Shown: positions 24,325 to 32,312 of the stretch, piece after piece
Layout of the letters: each line of letters begins with the position of its first letter
How positions within the stretch are numbered: position 1 is the stretch's first letter
Origin: Streptomyces flaveus
GTDB lineage: Bacteria; Actinomycetota; Actinomycetes; Streptomycetales; Streptomycetaceae
NCBI RefSeq assembly: GCF_014647675.1
Contig: NZ_BMPQ01000007.1
Location: forward strand, 139,249-203,248
DNA length: 64,000 nucleotides
Direction: 5' to 3'
Notes under the pieces: generated by a model
What the model saw: the letters and a program-made list of their open reading frames with translations, nothing else
Databases searched by the model: none
Told to the model about the DNA's origin: nothing
Program-made: the position numbers and the translations under genes

Positions 24325-26022
24325 ATGTCCGAGGAGACCACCGGCAGCGAACAGGCGGCCCCGCAGGCGTTCTGCCACGAGATCGAGCAGGCGAGGGACG
24401 CGGTCGCCCGTGAGGCTTGGGCCGAGGCGTATGCCGCCTTGCGTGACCTCGACCACGACCGGCTGACTCCTGACGACCTTGCCGCGCTCGCCGACGCCGC
24501 TTGGTGGACCAGCCGTGTTCCGGAATCGATCGAGGCACGGATGGCGGCCTACTCCGGTTATGCCGCGGCGGGAGCAGACCGTCGGGCCGGGTACTGCGCC
24601 TGGATGCTCTTCTACGAGCATCAACTGGCGGGCCGCACGGCAGCGGCAGCGGGCTGGCTGCACCGGGCGCGCCGCCATCTGAGCGGCGAGCCCGAGTGTG
24701 TCGAACAGTGCTATCTCGCCTGGGTCGAGGCAGAAGAGGCACAGCGGCGGGGCGCGTTCGGCGAGGCCATGAGCTGCGCGCGTCGGATGGCCGACATCGC
24801 GGAGCGCTGCGGCAGCGACGATCTGCTTGCCATGAGCATCGAGGCGCAGGTGAGTGTCCTGCTGGCCCAGGGACGGATCGCCAGTGGACTTGACCTGCTC
24901 GACGAGGTCATGTGCTCGGTGATGGCGGGCGAGCTCAGCCCGTTCTTCACCGGGTGGATCTACTGCCTGGGCCTTCAGCAGTGCATGGCCTGCGCCGACC
25001 TGGAACGCGCCGTCGAGTGGACCGACGCCGCGATGGCCTGGTGCGCGTCGATGCCCGAGGAGAACAACTTCCGGGGACTGTGCCGCGTCCATCGGGTGGA
25101 AGTGCTCGAACTGCGCGGTGACTGGCCCGCCGCGGAGAGCGAGGCGACCGTGACCTGCCGGGAGCTGCTGCCGTACGAGGCCCGGATGGCCGCCGAGGCG
25201 TTCTATCTGGCCGGCGGCATCCAGCGACGGCGCGGCGACCTGGCCGCGGCCGAGGCCTCGTACGAGCGCGCCCACGAACTGGGCCGGGATCCGCAGCCGG
25301 GCCTTGCCCTGCTGCGGCTCGCCCAGGGCAAGGCCACCACCGCGTCCGCCGCCCTGCGGCTCGCCCTCGCCGGGGAGGACAGCGGCGGACCCGGCCGCCT
25401 CGAGCGCTGTCGGTTGCTGGCGGCTCAGGTGGAGGTCTGTCTTGCCCTCCGTCAGCTGGATGAGGCCCGTACGGCGGCGGGCGAACTGGCGTCGACCGCG
25501 CGCGAGTGGCAGCAGCGGCGTGAGTCAGGGACGACCGTGCTGCACGCGACCGCCGCGCAGGCAAGCGGCGCGGTGGCACTGGCCGAGCGCGACCTCGACC
25601 GCGCGCAGCCCCTGCTGCGGCGGGCGCTGTCCCTGTGGCGGGAACTCGGTGTCCCGTACGAGGCGGCTCAGGTCCGTATGACACTCGCCGCCGCCGACCG
25701 AGCGGCGGGGGACGATGAAAGCGCTCGGCTGGAGCTGAAGGCCGCGCACGCGGCCTTCGAGCGGCTGGGCGCGGAACCCGATGCACGGCGGGCGGCAGCC
25801 CTGCTCAGCGCAGTGCGGGATCAGCTCCCGGGCCGGCTCACCGAGCGGGAGGCCGAGGTGCTGCGCCTTGTCGCCGCCGGCCGGACCAACCGGTCCATCG
25901 CCTCCGAGTTGATGATCAGCGAGCACACCGTCGCGCGACACCTCAACAACATCTTCGCCAAGCTCGATGTGCCGTCGCGGGCCGCGGCCACGGCGTACGC
26001 CTACACCCACGGCCTCGCCTAA
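24325..26022 (+). CDS. TPR-containing LuxR-family regulator
   Basis: 565 residues. Residues 1-490 are an all-helical tetratricopeptide-like array rich in Ala, Arg and Glu with no ATPase motif, so it is not a full-length LAL regulator. The C-terminal 65 residues form a LuxR helix-turn-helix: LTEREAEVLRLVAAGRTNRSIA followed by SEHTVARHLNNIFAKL. ATG 24325 has a strong GAGGAGGGAGG site; upstream frame extension is only the decayed gene. The TPR part presumably senses a protein or ligand. It lies upstream of, and in the same direction as, a FAD oxidase (266 bp gap). I infer, without direct proof, that the oxidase is its target. Confidence 0.8.
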   Translation: MSEETTGSEQAAPQAFCHEIEQARDAVAREAWAEAYAALRDLDHDRLTPDDLAALADAAWWTSRVPESIEARMAAYSGYAAAGADRRAGYCAWMLFYEHQLAGRTAAAAGWLHRARRHLSGEPECVEQCYLAWVEAEEAQRRGAFGEAMSCARRMADIAERCGSDDLLAMSIEAQVSVLLAQGRIASGLDLLDEVMCSVMAGELSPFFTGWIYCLGLQQCMACADLERAVEWTDAAMAWCASMPEENNFRGLCRVHRVEVLELRGDWPAAESEATVTCRELLPYEARMAAEAFYLAGGIQRRRGDLAAAEASYERAHELGRDPQPGLALLRLAQGKATTASAALRLALAGEDSGGPGRLERCRLLAAQVEVCLALRQLDEARTAAGELASTAREWQQRRESGTTVLHATAAQASGAVALAERDLDRAQPLLRRALSLWRELGVPYEAAQVRMTLAAADRAAGDDESARLELKAAHAAFERLGAEPDARRAAALLSAVRDQLPGRLTEREAEVLRLVAAGRTNRSIASELMISEHTVARHLNNIFAKLDVPSRAAATAYAYTHGLA

Positions 26023-26288
26023 GCGCTCCGCTGGAAGTGCGGTTCGAAAGCTGAGGGTCCGTCGTGGCTGGTCGCACCCCGCGGCGCAGGGCCGTATCGG
26101 TCTAGGGGCGCAGGGCCGCACCGGACTTCGGCAAGTCCGCTCGGCTCCGCATCCGACCGGCCGCATGGGCTGTTCTTGCCATGCCCGTCCCGGCGACATG
26201 GGCCGTTCGGGCGATGAGCGGAGACGGGCTCTGTGCCTACAACGGTGCCGTACTCCTTCCCCGACCACACGGAAAGCCGGTGGGGGCC
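26023..26288. other. Intergenic with degenerate repeat copies
   Basis: Contains GTGGCTGGTCGCACCCCG near 26062, a degraded relative of the repeat arm at 31983-32016. It also holds a near-direct repeat CATGGGCYGTTC at 26164-26175 and 26197-26208. No gene and no clear promoter seen. Confidence 0.3.
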
Positions 26289-27674
26289 ATGACCACCTAC
26301 ACACCCGCCCTCGACGAGACGCTGACACAGCGACTGAGGGAGGCGGTCCGGGGCGAGATCATCGAGCCCGGGGACCCGGACTACGAAGAGGCCCGCACGG
26401 TCTACAACGCGATGCACGACAAGCGGCCGGCGATCATCGTGCGGGCGGCCGACGCGGGCGACATCAGGGCCACCGTGGACTTCGCCCGGGACCACGAACT
26501 GCTGCTGGCCGTGCGCGGTGGCAGCCACAGCGTCCCCGGCTACGGCACCTGCGACGAAGGTGTCGTACTCGACCTCGGCGCCATGCGCGGGATCCGGGTC
26601 GATCCCGAGAGGCGCACGGCTCGGGCCGAGGGCGGCTGCACCTGGGCCGACTTCAACCACGCCACGCACGCCTTCGGCCTGGCCACCACCGGCGGTGTCG
26701 TCTCCACCACGGGAATCGGCGGGCTGACCACCGGAGGCGGCATGGGCCATCTGGCCCGGCGGTGCGGGCTGGCCTGTGACAACCTGATCTCCGTCGACCT
26801 GGTCACGGCCGATGGATCATTCGTGACCTGCACCGACGAGCACAACGCCGACCTGATGTGGGCCGTACGCGGCGGAGGCGGCAACTTCGGGGTCGTCGCA
26901 TCCTTCGAGTACCGGCTGCACCCGGTGGCCGACATTCTCGGCGGACCGACCTTCTATCCGCTCGACGGTGACGTGATACGGGCCTACCGCGAACTGATCG
27001 CCGATTCCGCCGAGGAGTTCAACGCCCTGCTGGTCGTCGGGCTCGGTCCTCCGCTGCCGTTCCTGCCGGAGCGTTGGCACGGTCGGCCGATGTGCGGGGT
27101 GCTCACGTGCTTCAGCGGCCCCGAGGACGAGGACGACCGGATCCTGGCCCGGCTCGCCGGCCTCGGCCCGGTCGTGGGACAGCACGTCGCGCGCATGCCG
27201 TACCCCGTGATCAACACGCTCTTCGACGAGCTGCTGCCCGCCGGCCTCTACCACTACTGGAAGGGCTCCTTCAGCAGAGGCCTGCCCGACGGTGCGATCG
27301 ACGCCTACACCGAGTACGGCGCGACCACGCCCACCATCCAGAGTGCGACGGTTGTGTTCCCCATCGACGGTGCCTGCCATCGGGTGGGCCCCGAGGAAAC
27401 CGCGTTCGCCTACCGCGACGCCGACTTCTCCACCGCCCTCAGCCCCACCCTGCCGACCCGCGCCCAGTGCGAGGCGAACATCGACTGGGCGCGCGCCTTC
27501 GCAGCAGCACTGGAGCCATACTCGGCGGGGGGCGGCTACGTGAACTTCATGGACGCCGACGACCAGGACCGGGTGCGAGCCAACTACCGGCAGAACTACG
27601 ACCGCTTGGCGTCCGTCAAACGACGCTACGACCCCGGCAACCTGTTCCGCCTGAACCACAACATCGCTCCCTGA
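26289..27674 (+). CDS. Bicovalent FAD-linked oxidase (BBE/GOOX family)
   Basis: 461-residue oxidoreductase of the VAO/berberine-bridge-enzyme group: FAD-binding PCMH domain in the N-terminal half and a C-terminal BBE motif (YVNFMDADDQDRVRANY, YDPGNLFRLNHNI). Both flavin-anchoring residues are present: His80 in RGGSHS and Cys163 in GLACDN, implying 8-alpha-histidyl and 6-S-cysteinyl FAD as in glucooligosaccharide oxidase and many tailoring oxidases. No signal peptide. ATG 26289 follows GGTGGGGG. Such enzymes oxidise sugars, alcohols or secondary metabolites using O2; the substrate here is open. A weak hairpin terminator follows. Confidence 0.85.
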   Translation: MTTYTPALDETLTQRLREAVRGEIIEPGDPDYEEARTVYNAMHDKRPAIIVRAADAGDIRATVDFARDHELLLAVRGGSHSVPGYGTCDEGVVLDLGAMRGIRVDPERRTARAEGGCTWADFNHATHAFGLATTGGVVSTTGIGGLTTGGGMGHLARRCGLACDNLISVDLVTADGSFVTCTDEHNADLMWAVRGGGGNFGVVASFEYRLHPVADILGGPTFYPLDGDVIRAYRELIADSAEEFNALLVVGLGPPLPFLPERWHGRPMCGVLTCFSGPEDEDDRILARLAGLGPVVGQHVARMPYPVINTLFDELLPAGLYHYWKGSFSRGLPDGAIDAYTEYGATTPTIQSATVVFPIDGACHRVGPEETAFAYRDADFSTALSPTLPTRAQCEANIDWARAFAAALEPYSAGGGYVNFMDADDQDRVRANYRQNYDRLASVKRRYDPGNLFRLNHNIAP

Positions 27675-27696
27675 GAGGTCGTTCGATGTCGACCTC
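27675..27696. terminator. Short terminator hairpin
   Basis: GAGGTCG (27675-27681) pairs with CGACCTC (27690-27696) over an 8-nt loop, directly after the oxidase stop. It lies in the convergent gap to the mannanase. Confidence 0.4.
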
Positions 27697-27733
27697 CCAG
27701 GGCGCGGTCGGGCCAGTGAGCAGGTGGACCTGT

Positions 27734-28753
27734 TCAGGATGATGCGGAGGAGTAGATGGCGGCCTCCTCGGAGGTAGCGGCAATGCCGTTCGCGCCGTTG
27801 AAGATCCGCTGACCCCAGCTGGTGAGCCGGCTCGGGTCGAAGTTCGTGGCCATGTCCAGGTACTCGACTCCGCCTCCGTTGCCGCTCCAGGACCAGCCGA
27901 GGTAGCCGAGCCCGAGCTGCTGGGCGGTGGCCAGAATGGCGTCCTCGTCGGGGTTGCCGTCCGAGTGGTCGTGGCCGAACTCGCCCACCACGATGGGGAG
28001 TTTCGCGGCGACGAAGCGGTTCAGGTAGTCGGTTATCTCGGCGGCGGTGTCGAAGACGCCGTACATGTGGATGGAGAAGATCGTGTTGGCGTCCGGATCC
28101 GCGGCGAAGACCGAGGCGGCGTTGTCGCGCATGGTGAACGCCCAGTCCTGGCCCCAGTTGGGCGCGTCGACCATGATCGTGTGGTCGAATCCGGCGCCCC
28201 GGAGCTTCTGGATGGCCGCCTTGGTGTCGGCCGTCCAGTCCGCGTAATTGGTGTTCCCGTACGGCTCGTTGCCGATGTTGACGATGACGTAGTCCTCTTG
28301 GCCGCTCAGGGCGCTCTGCACGCTGAGCCAGTAGTCCGCGGCCCGCGAGAGCGTGACGGCTCCACTCTGTTCGCCGTAACCGGTCGTGTCGTGGACCTCC
28401 AGGACGCAGATGAGCCGGTTCTGCTTGCACTGGCTGACGACGTTCGCCACATCGGCGGTGTCGTTACGGGTCCACCGGTCACCGCTGGAGAGGACGACAC
28501 GTACGGTGTTGGCGCCCTTCGCCTTGATGTGCGCGAGGGAGCTGATCCGGTCCGGATACCAGGTGTGGGCGTGGTTGACGCCCCGCATCACGAAGTCGTT
28601 CCCGGACGCCTCAAGCAGCCGGCCGTTCTCGATGCGGAAGCCGGTGGGCGCGGCATGAGCCGGGGCGCTGAGGCCGAGCAGGGGGAGGAGCAGGGCGGCG
28701 ACAAGGCCGAGAACCGGAACGAGCCGTAAGGGTAAGTGGCGGGTGCTGCGCAT
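27734..28753 (-). CDS. manA: Secreted GH5_8 endo-beta-1,4-mannanase
   Basis: 339 residues: Sec signal (LVPVLGLVAALLLPLLGLSAPAHA) followed by a single GH5 subfamily 8 catalytic domain. It follows the Streptomyces ManA pattern very closely: RGVNHAHTWYP, ANTVRVVLS, LEVHDTTGYGEQSGA, acid/base Glu163 in NIGNEPYG, NWGQDW, nucleophile Glu258 in VGEFGHDHSDG, WSWSGNGGGVEYLD. There is no carbohydrate-binding module after the catalytic domain, unlike many longer homologues. It cuts mannan and glucomannan backbones outside the cell. ATG 28753 has GGAGAAGGGA upstream. A CebR-type operator stands 24 bp upstream of the start, with a TTGACG -35 (minus strand, 28819-28824) behind it. Confidence 0.9.
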   Translation of the reverse strand: MRSTRHLPLRLVPVLGLVAALLLPLLGLSAPAHAAPTGFRIENGRLLEASGNDFVMRGVNHAHTWYPDRISSLAHIKAKGANTVRVVLSSGDRWTRNDTADVANVVSQCKQNRLICVLEVHDTTGYGEQSGAVTLSRAADYWLSVQSALSGQEDYVIVNIGNEPYGNTNYADWTADTKAAIQKLRGAGFDHTIMVDAPNWGQDWAFTMRDNAASVFAADPDANTIFSIHMYGVFDTAAEITDYLNRFVAAKLPIVVGEFGHDHSDGNPDEDAILATAQQLGLGYLGWSWSGNGGGVEYLDMATNFDPSRLTSWGQRIFNGANGIAATSEEAAIYSSASS

Positions 28754-28776
28754 GGTGTTCCCTTCTCCGAGTGAGG

Positions 28777-28790
28777 TGGGAGCGCTCCCA
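28777..28790. promoter_or_regulatory. CebR-type operator of the mannanase gene
   Basis: TGGGAGCGCTCCCA, a perfect 14-bp palindrome identical to the known Streptomyces CebR box that represses cellulose/cello-oligosaccharide genes until cellobiose is present. It overlaps the expected transcription start of the mannanase. Confidence 0.7.
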
Positions 28791-28873
28791 ACCCATCAAG
28801 CCATTGTTGTCAGTGACACGTCAAGAGGTTGGACGGCGGGCGGCGAAGGAGCCGCAGTCGAGGAAAGGGCTGC

Positions 28874-29935
28874 CTAGTCGCTCCCTGTCCCGACCCGGGT
28901 TTCCACCTCGGAACGCGAGGTGAGGTCGCGCAGCTGCTCGGCCGGGACCTCGGACGGATAGAACTGGGCGTACCAGCGTCGCAGCGCCCTGATGCCCTTC
29001 TCGTGAGGCAGCAGAACCGGGCGCGGCTGGTGGATCTTGTGGTCCCAGATCCGGACCTCCTCGCGCACCTCGCCCAGGGCTTCCGCCCGGAAGACGAGCT
29101 TGAGGAGGGGGACCAGGAACGGGAGCCGCGCCGGCTTGCGGAGGTAGTACAGCATTCGCATCTCGCTCGTACGGTCGTCGACAGGGGTGGTCAGGGCGAC
29201 CGCGGTGACCGAGAGGACGGGGCCATGGGAGCGGACCACCATGACGCCGGGTCCGTACATGAACGCATCGAAGCTGTTGTTGATGTCCCGGCCGAGAACG
29301 CGCCGCCCGATCCGGCCGCGGACCTCGGCGAAGGGTCCGTCCGGCCGCAGGTCCTGCACGGGTGGTTCGCTCTGGCCGTGGATGAAGTGGAAGTGGGACT
29401 CGTCCACGATGTTCTCGCGCATCTCCTGGACGTGGATACGCGCCCGGCAGGTGTCGTCGATCGGCTCGGCGAAGTCCCTGGCCGCCGCCTCCGGGATCTC
29501 CGGCACCTCCCACGTCGGCTCGCCCGGTCCGGCGTAGACGAAGACGAGCCCGCTGTGCTCACGGACCGGAAAGCCGCCGATGGACACCTTCGGGGTCCGG
29601 AGCGCGAACGGTGCTTCCACGCACTTGCCGTCCGTACCGAATCGCCATCCGTGGAACGGGCACTCCACGGTGCCGTCCACGACCTTCCCGCCCACGCCCA
29701 GATGCGCCCCGTAGTGCGGGCAGTGCGCGTCCCGTACGGCCGGCTGTCCGTCCGCTCCGCGGAAGGCGATGAGGGCACGTCCGAAGTAGTGCAGGTTGAC
29801 GACCCTGCCCGGGCGCAGCTCGGCGCTGCGGAGAACGGCGTACCACCCGTAGGGCACGGGCGGCATCGGGTACTCGTCGGCTCGCGGATCACGCGGCAGG
29901 GCGGAAAGGCTGTCATGGCTACGACGAAAGAGCAT
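28874..29935 (-). CDS. Rieske non-haem iron oxygenase (KshA/ring-hydroxylating type)
   Basis: 353 residues. An N-terminal Rieske domain binds [2Fe-2S] through CPH (Cys72, His74) and CPFH (Cys92, His95). The C-terminal catalytic domain has the bridging Asp and mononuclear-iron ligands in ENIVDESHFHFIH (Asn175, Asp178, His181, His186). This layout is that of the KshA / cholesterol 7-desaturase-like monooxygenases, which hydroxylate steroids or similar lipids. It needs a ferredoxin reductase; none is adjacent. ATG 29935 was taken as first start, and a second Met at residue 24 is possible. A 15-bp palindrome lies about 30 bp upstream. Confidence 0.85.
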   Translation of the reverse strand: MLFRRSHDSLSALPRDPRADEYPMPPVPYGWYAVLRSAELRPGRVVNLHYFGRALIAFRGADGQPAVRDAHCPHYGAHLGVGGKVVDGTVECPFHGWRFGTDGKCVEAPFALRTPKVSIGGFPVREHSGLVFVYAGPGEPTWEVPEIPEAAARDFAEPIDDTCRARIHVQEMRENIVDESHFHFIHGQSEPPVQDLRPDGPFAEVRGRIGRRVLGRDINNSFDAFMYGPGVMVVRSHGPVLSVTAVALTTPVDDRTSEMRMLYYLRKPARLPFLVPLLKLVFRAEALGEVREEVRIWDHKIHQPRPVLLPHEKGIRALRRWYAQFYPSEVPAEQLRDLTSRSEVETRVGTGSD

Positions 29936-29965
29936 GCGCCGAGGCTAGCTTGCCCGCCTGTCCGA

Positions 29966-29980
29966 CTGATGGGCCATCAG
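29966..29980. promoter_or_regulatory. Palindrome upstream of the Rieske gene
   Basis: CTGATGGGCCATCAG: two perfect 7-bp arms around one base, nested in wider GCCTG/CAGGC and TTGCC/GGCAA repeats. It could be a TetR-type operator for the gene at 29935 or a stem at the end of the opposite neighbour. Confidence 0.35.
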
Positions 29981-30023
29981 GCAAGGGCGATCTCCATCAG
30001 CCCCTTCCTGATTCCGTACGGGA

Positions 30024-30929
30024 TCACTTCCAGCCGTAGGCGTACGCAGCGACCCACGTGACCTCGAGTTGGGCGCTGCTGCCCGGAGCCGCACCCGGAC
30101 CCTGCAGGGCGCTCTCGTTCTGGAGCACCCAGGACAGGGGGCGGTTCGGTACGCCTCGGGTGTCGTGTCCCGTCTGGCGGCCGTCCACGAAGAACCGTAC
30201 ATGTCCCGGCGTCCACTCGGTCGAGACGGTGTGCCACTCGGTCCAGTCGTCGGCGCCCGGGAAGTAGCCCTGCTCGCCCCCGCCGCACGGATGGTGGAAG
30301 GCGGTGAGGTCGCCGGTCCACTCGCCTTCAGGGTGGTCCATCTCGCAGCCTCCGCCGTAGTGCAGCCACGCTGACTTGTAGCCCGGAGCGAGCTTCGTCA
30401 CCTTGATACGGGCGCTGTACTTGCCGTACTTCATCTGCATGACGGCACGCGGTACCACTGCCGCGGCATGCACGGGACCTCCGTCGGCGGGCCGCCACAT
30501 CCGGATGCGCATCCTGCCGTCGCCGTTCTGAGCGGGACCTACGCTCACGGTGTCCTCCGGGTGGTAGACACCCACGACGTCCCGGTTACGGTCCCGCGCG
30601 GTGTCGGGCCAACCGGTCGGATACGCCCACCAGTTGTCCCGGTACGCACCGCTCAGGCCCCCGCAGTACGCGGCCGAGGTGTCGACATGGTGATCGCAGT
30701 CGCTGAACGCGCCCAGCGGCACCCGGTCCCCGTTGAAGTCCTCCGCGAGGACCTGCCAGAACGGACCGCAGTCGCCGCGCGGCAGTTCGGTGCCAGTGGT
30801 GCGGCAGGCGTCGGCCGGCGCAGGCGCCCCGTCGGCACGGGGGACGCCGAGGAGCACGGCCAGGAGCAAGAGCCCGACGGGCACCAACAGGGCGCGCCTA
30901 CGGCGGCTCGGCGCTGCGTGTGAACCCAT
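30024..30929 (-). CDS. Secreted GH16-fold glycan hydrolase
   Basis: 301 residues: Sec signal (ALLVPVGLLLLAVLLGVPRADG) and one concanavalin-like domain with GH16 features. These are KYGKYSARIKV, the catalytic ExDxxE segment (Glu196, Asp198, Glu201 in CEMDHPEG), WTEWHTVSTEWTPGHVRFFVDG and a closing W-VAAYAYGWK. Four extra Cys before the core suggest disulphides in an N-terminal insert. His-Pro between the catalytic Asp and Glu is unusual for laminarinases and agarases, so the glycan target is open. ATG 30929 follows GGAGGAG. It is oriented with the mannanase and Rieske genes but separated by about 90 bp. Confidence 0.75.
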   Translation of the reverse strand: MGSHAAPSRRRRALLVPVGLLLLAVLLGVPRADGAPAPADACRTTGTELPRGDCGPFWQVLAEDFNGDRVPLGAFSDCDHHVDTSAAYCGGLSGAYRDNWWAYPTGWPDTARDRNRDVVGVYHPEDTVSVGPAQNGDGRMRIRMWRPADGGPVHAAAVVPRAVMQMKYGKYSARIKVTKLAPGYKSAWLHYGGGCEMDHPEGEWTGDLTAFHHPCGGGEQGYFPGADDWTEWHTVSTEWTPGHVRFFVDGRQTGHDTRGVPNRPLSWVLQNESALQGPGAAPGSSAQLEVTWVAAYAYGWK

Positions 30930-31102
30930 CGGAAGCTCCTCCGGCTCCTCGGCCCGCGTGCGGTGGGGTGTTGCTGCGCGAAGGAGCATCCTCGCGGTAG
31001 GGCGGGGGCAACGCCATCCTCGGAACGGGACGCGTACCGGACCGCCGGGCTCCGCTGTCGACCGCGTACGGGGTCTCCGGCCACGCCCGGTAACCTGGCG
31101 GG

Positions 31103-31855
31103 GTGACAGGCTCGGAAACATCCCCTACGTTCCGCCTCGCGTACGTTCCGGGGGTGACGCCCGCCAAATGGGTGCGGATCTGGAGCGAGCGACTGCCCGA
31201 CGTCCCGCTGACCCTCGTCGACGTGTCGGCCGCCGAGGCATCCGACGTGTTACGCGGCGGTGGAGCCGACGCGGGGGTCGTACGGCTTCCGGTCGACCGT
31301 ACGGTCTTCAGCGCGATCCCCCTCTACACCGAGTCGACGGTGGTCGTGGTCCCGAAGGACCACCTGGTGACGGCGGCGGACGAGGTGAGCGTCGCGGATC
31401 TCGCCGACGACATCGTGTTCCACCCGCTCGACGACGTCCTCGAGTGGGAGCAGCTACCGGGACGGCCCGCCCTCGAGCGCCCCGCCACGACGGCGGACGC
31501 CATCGAACTCGTGGCGGCGGGTGTGGGCCTCCTCGTCGTCCCCCAGTCGCTGGCCCGTCTGCACCATCGCAAGGACCTCACGTACAGGCCGCTGGTCGAC
31601 GCCCCTCAGTCGAGCGTCGCGCTGGCGTGGCCCGAGGACGCGACCACCGACCTGGTCGAGGACTTCATCGGCATCGTCCGCGGCCGAACGGTCAACAGCA
31701 CACGCGGCCGCACCCCGCCTCCGGCACAGCCGAAGTCCAAGCGCCGCGAAGCGGCGGACGCCCGCCGGAAGCCCACATCGACCGGCAGAAGCCCCCGAAG
31801 CGGCGCCGGCGGCGCGAAGGGTGGCAAGCGGGGGAAGCCTCGCCGCCGGTCGTAG
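31103..31855 (+). CDS. LysR-type effector-binding domain without HTH, basic tail
   Basis: 250 residues. The chain begins directly with the LysR co-inducer (periplasmic-binding II) fold, FRLAYVPGVTPAKWVRIW, ADAGVVRLPVD, VVVPKDH, ELVAAGVGLLVVPQSLAR. There is no N-terminal winged helix-turn-helix at all, neither in frame nor upstream on this strand. The last 45 residues are Lys/Arg/Gly/Ser-rich (PKSKRREAADARRK, GGAKGGKRGKPRRRS) and could bind nucleic acid nonspecifically. GTG 31103 has TAACCT (31091-31096) seven bases ahead, consistent with a leaderless mRNA. Stand-alone versions are known in actinomycetes, but their role is unclear. Confidence 0.75.
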   Translation: MTGSETSPTFRLAYVPGVTPAKWVRIWSERLPDVPLTLVDVSAAEASDVLRGGGADAGVVRLPVDRTVFSAIPLYTESTVVVVPKDHLVTAADEVSVADLADDIVFHPLDDVLEWEQLPGRPALERPATTADAIELVAAGVGLLVVPQSLARLHHRKDLTYRPLVDAPQSSVALAWPEDATTDLVEDFIGIVRGRTVNSTRGRTPPPAQPKSKRREAADARRKPTSTGRSPRSGAGGAKGGKRGKPRRRS

Positions 31856-31982
31856 GTCTGTGGTAGTTCCCCAGTCCCGCCCCTTCCCGGCTGCGTCAAT
31901 TTGCGGCTCCGCCGCGTGGGGGGCTGCGCCCCAGGCCCCCGCCAGGGGGTGGGGTGACAGGTCGTGTCGCGGCTGTGGGTGC

Positions 31983-32270
31983 GTTGTGGCTGGTCGCGCA
32001 GTTCCCCGCGCCCCTGAAAAGCAAAAGCCTGCGACTCCCCGCGCTCCGGGAAAGCCCGCACCCCCGACTACCCGCAGCTTCCCTCCGGCGGGAGGGGTCG
32101 TGGGCCGGTGCGTCGTATGCCCGTCGCTTAGGTTCTGTCTCGGAGAACCCGCACCCTGTACCAGGCCAGGGCCGTATGCCCGCCCTGCGACGGGCTGACG
32201 CACCGGCCCACAACCCCGCACCCACCACCCACCCCAGGGGCGCGGGGAACTGCGCGACCAGCCACAACGA
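31983..32270. repeat. Nested inverted-repeat element (MITE-like)
   Basis: Outer perfect 34-bp inverted repeat: 31983-32016 against 32237-32270, beginning GTTGTGGCTGGTCGCGCAG on the left. Inner perfect 15-bp pair: GTGGGCCGGTGCGTC (32100-32114) against 32197-32211. CGTATGCCCG occurs twice inside. No open transposase frame. The outer arm is a sequence type scattered between Streptomyces genes; a decayed copy lies near 26062. The whole 31856-32312 gap is otherwise empty. Confidence 0.7.
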
Positions 32271-32312
32271 ACCCGCACCCGACAACGAACCCAACCGCCG
32301 GAGGCAACCCGC

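Noticed and set aside
26045..26060. GGTTCGAA-like string as a tRNA T-loop
   Set aside because: No acceptor or anticodon stems around it; chance match.
28807..28829. TTGTCAGTG near the mannanase, a possible second PafBC motif
   Set aside because: The position 8 bases later reads AGAGGT, not TAnnnT, and the orientation points away from the mannanase into a gene end.
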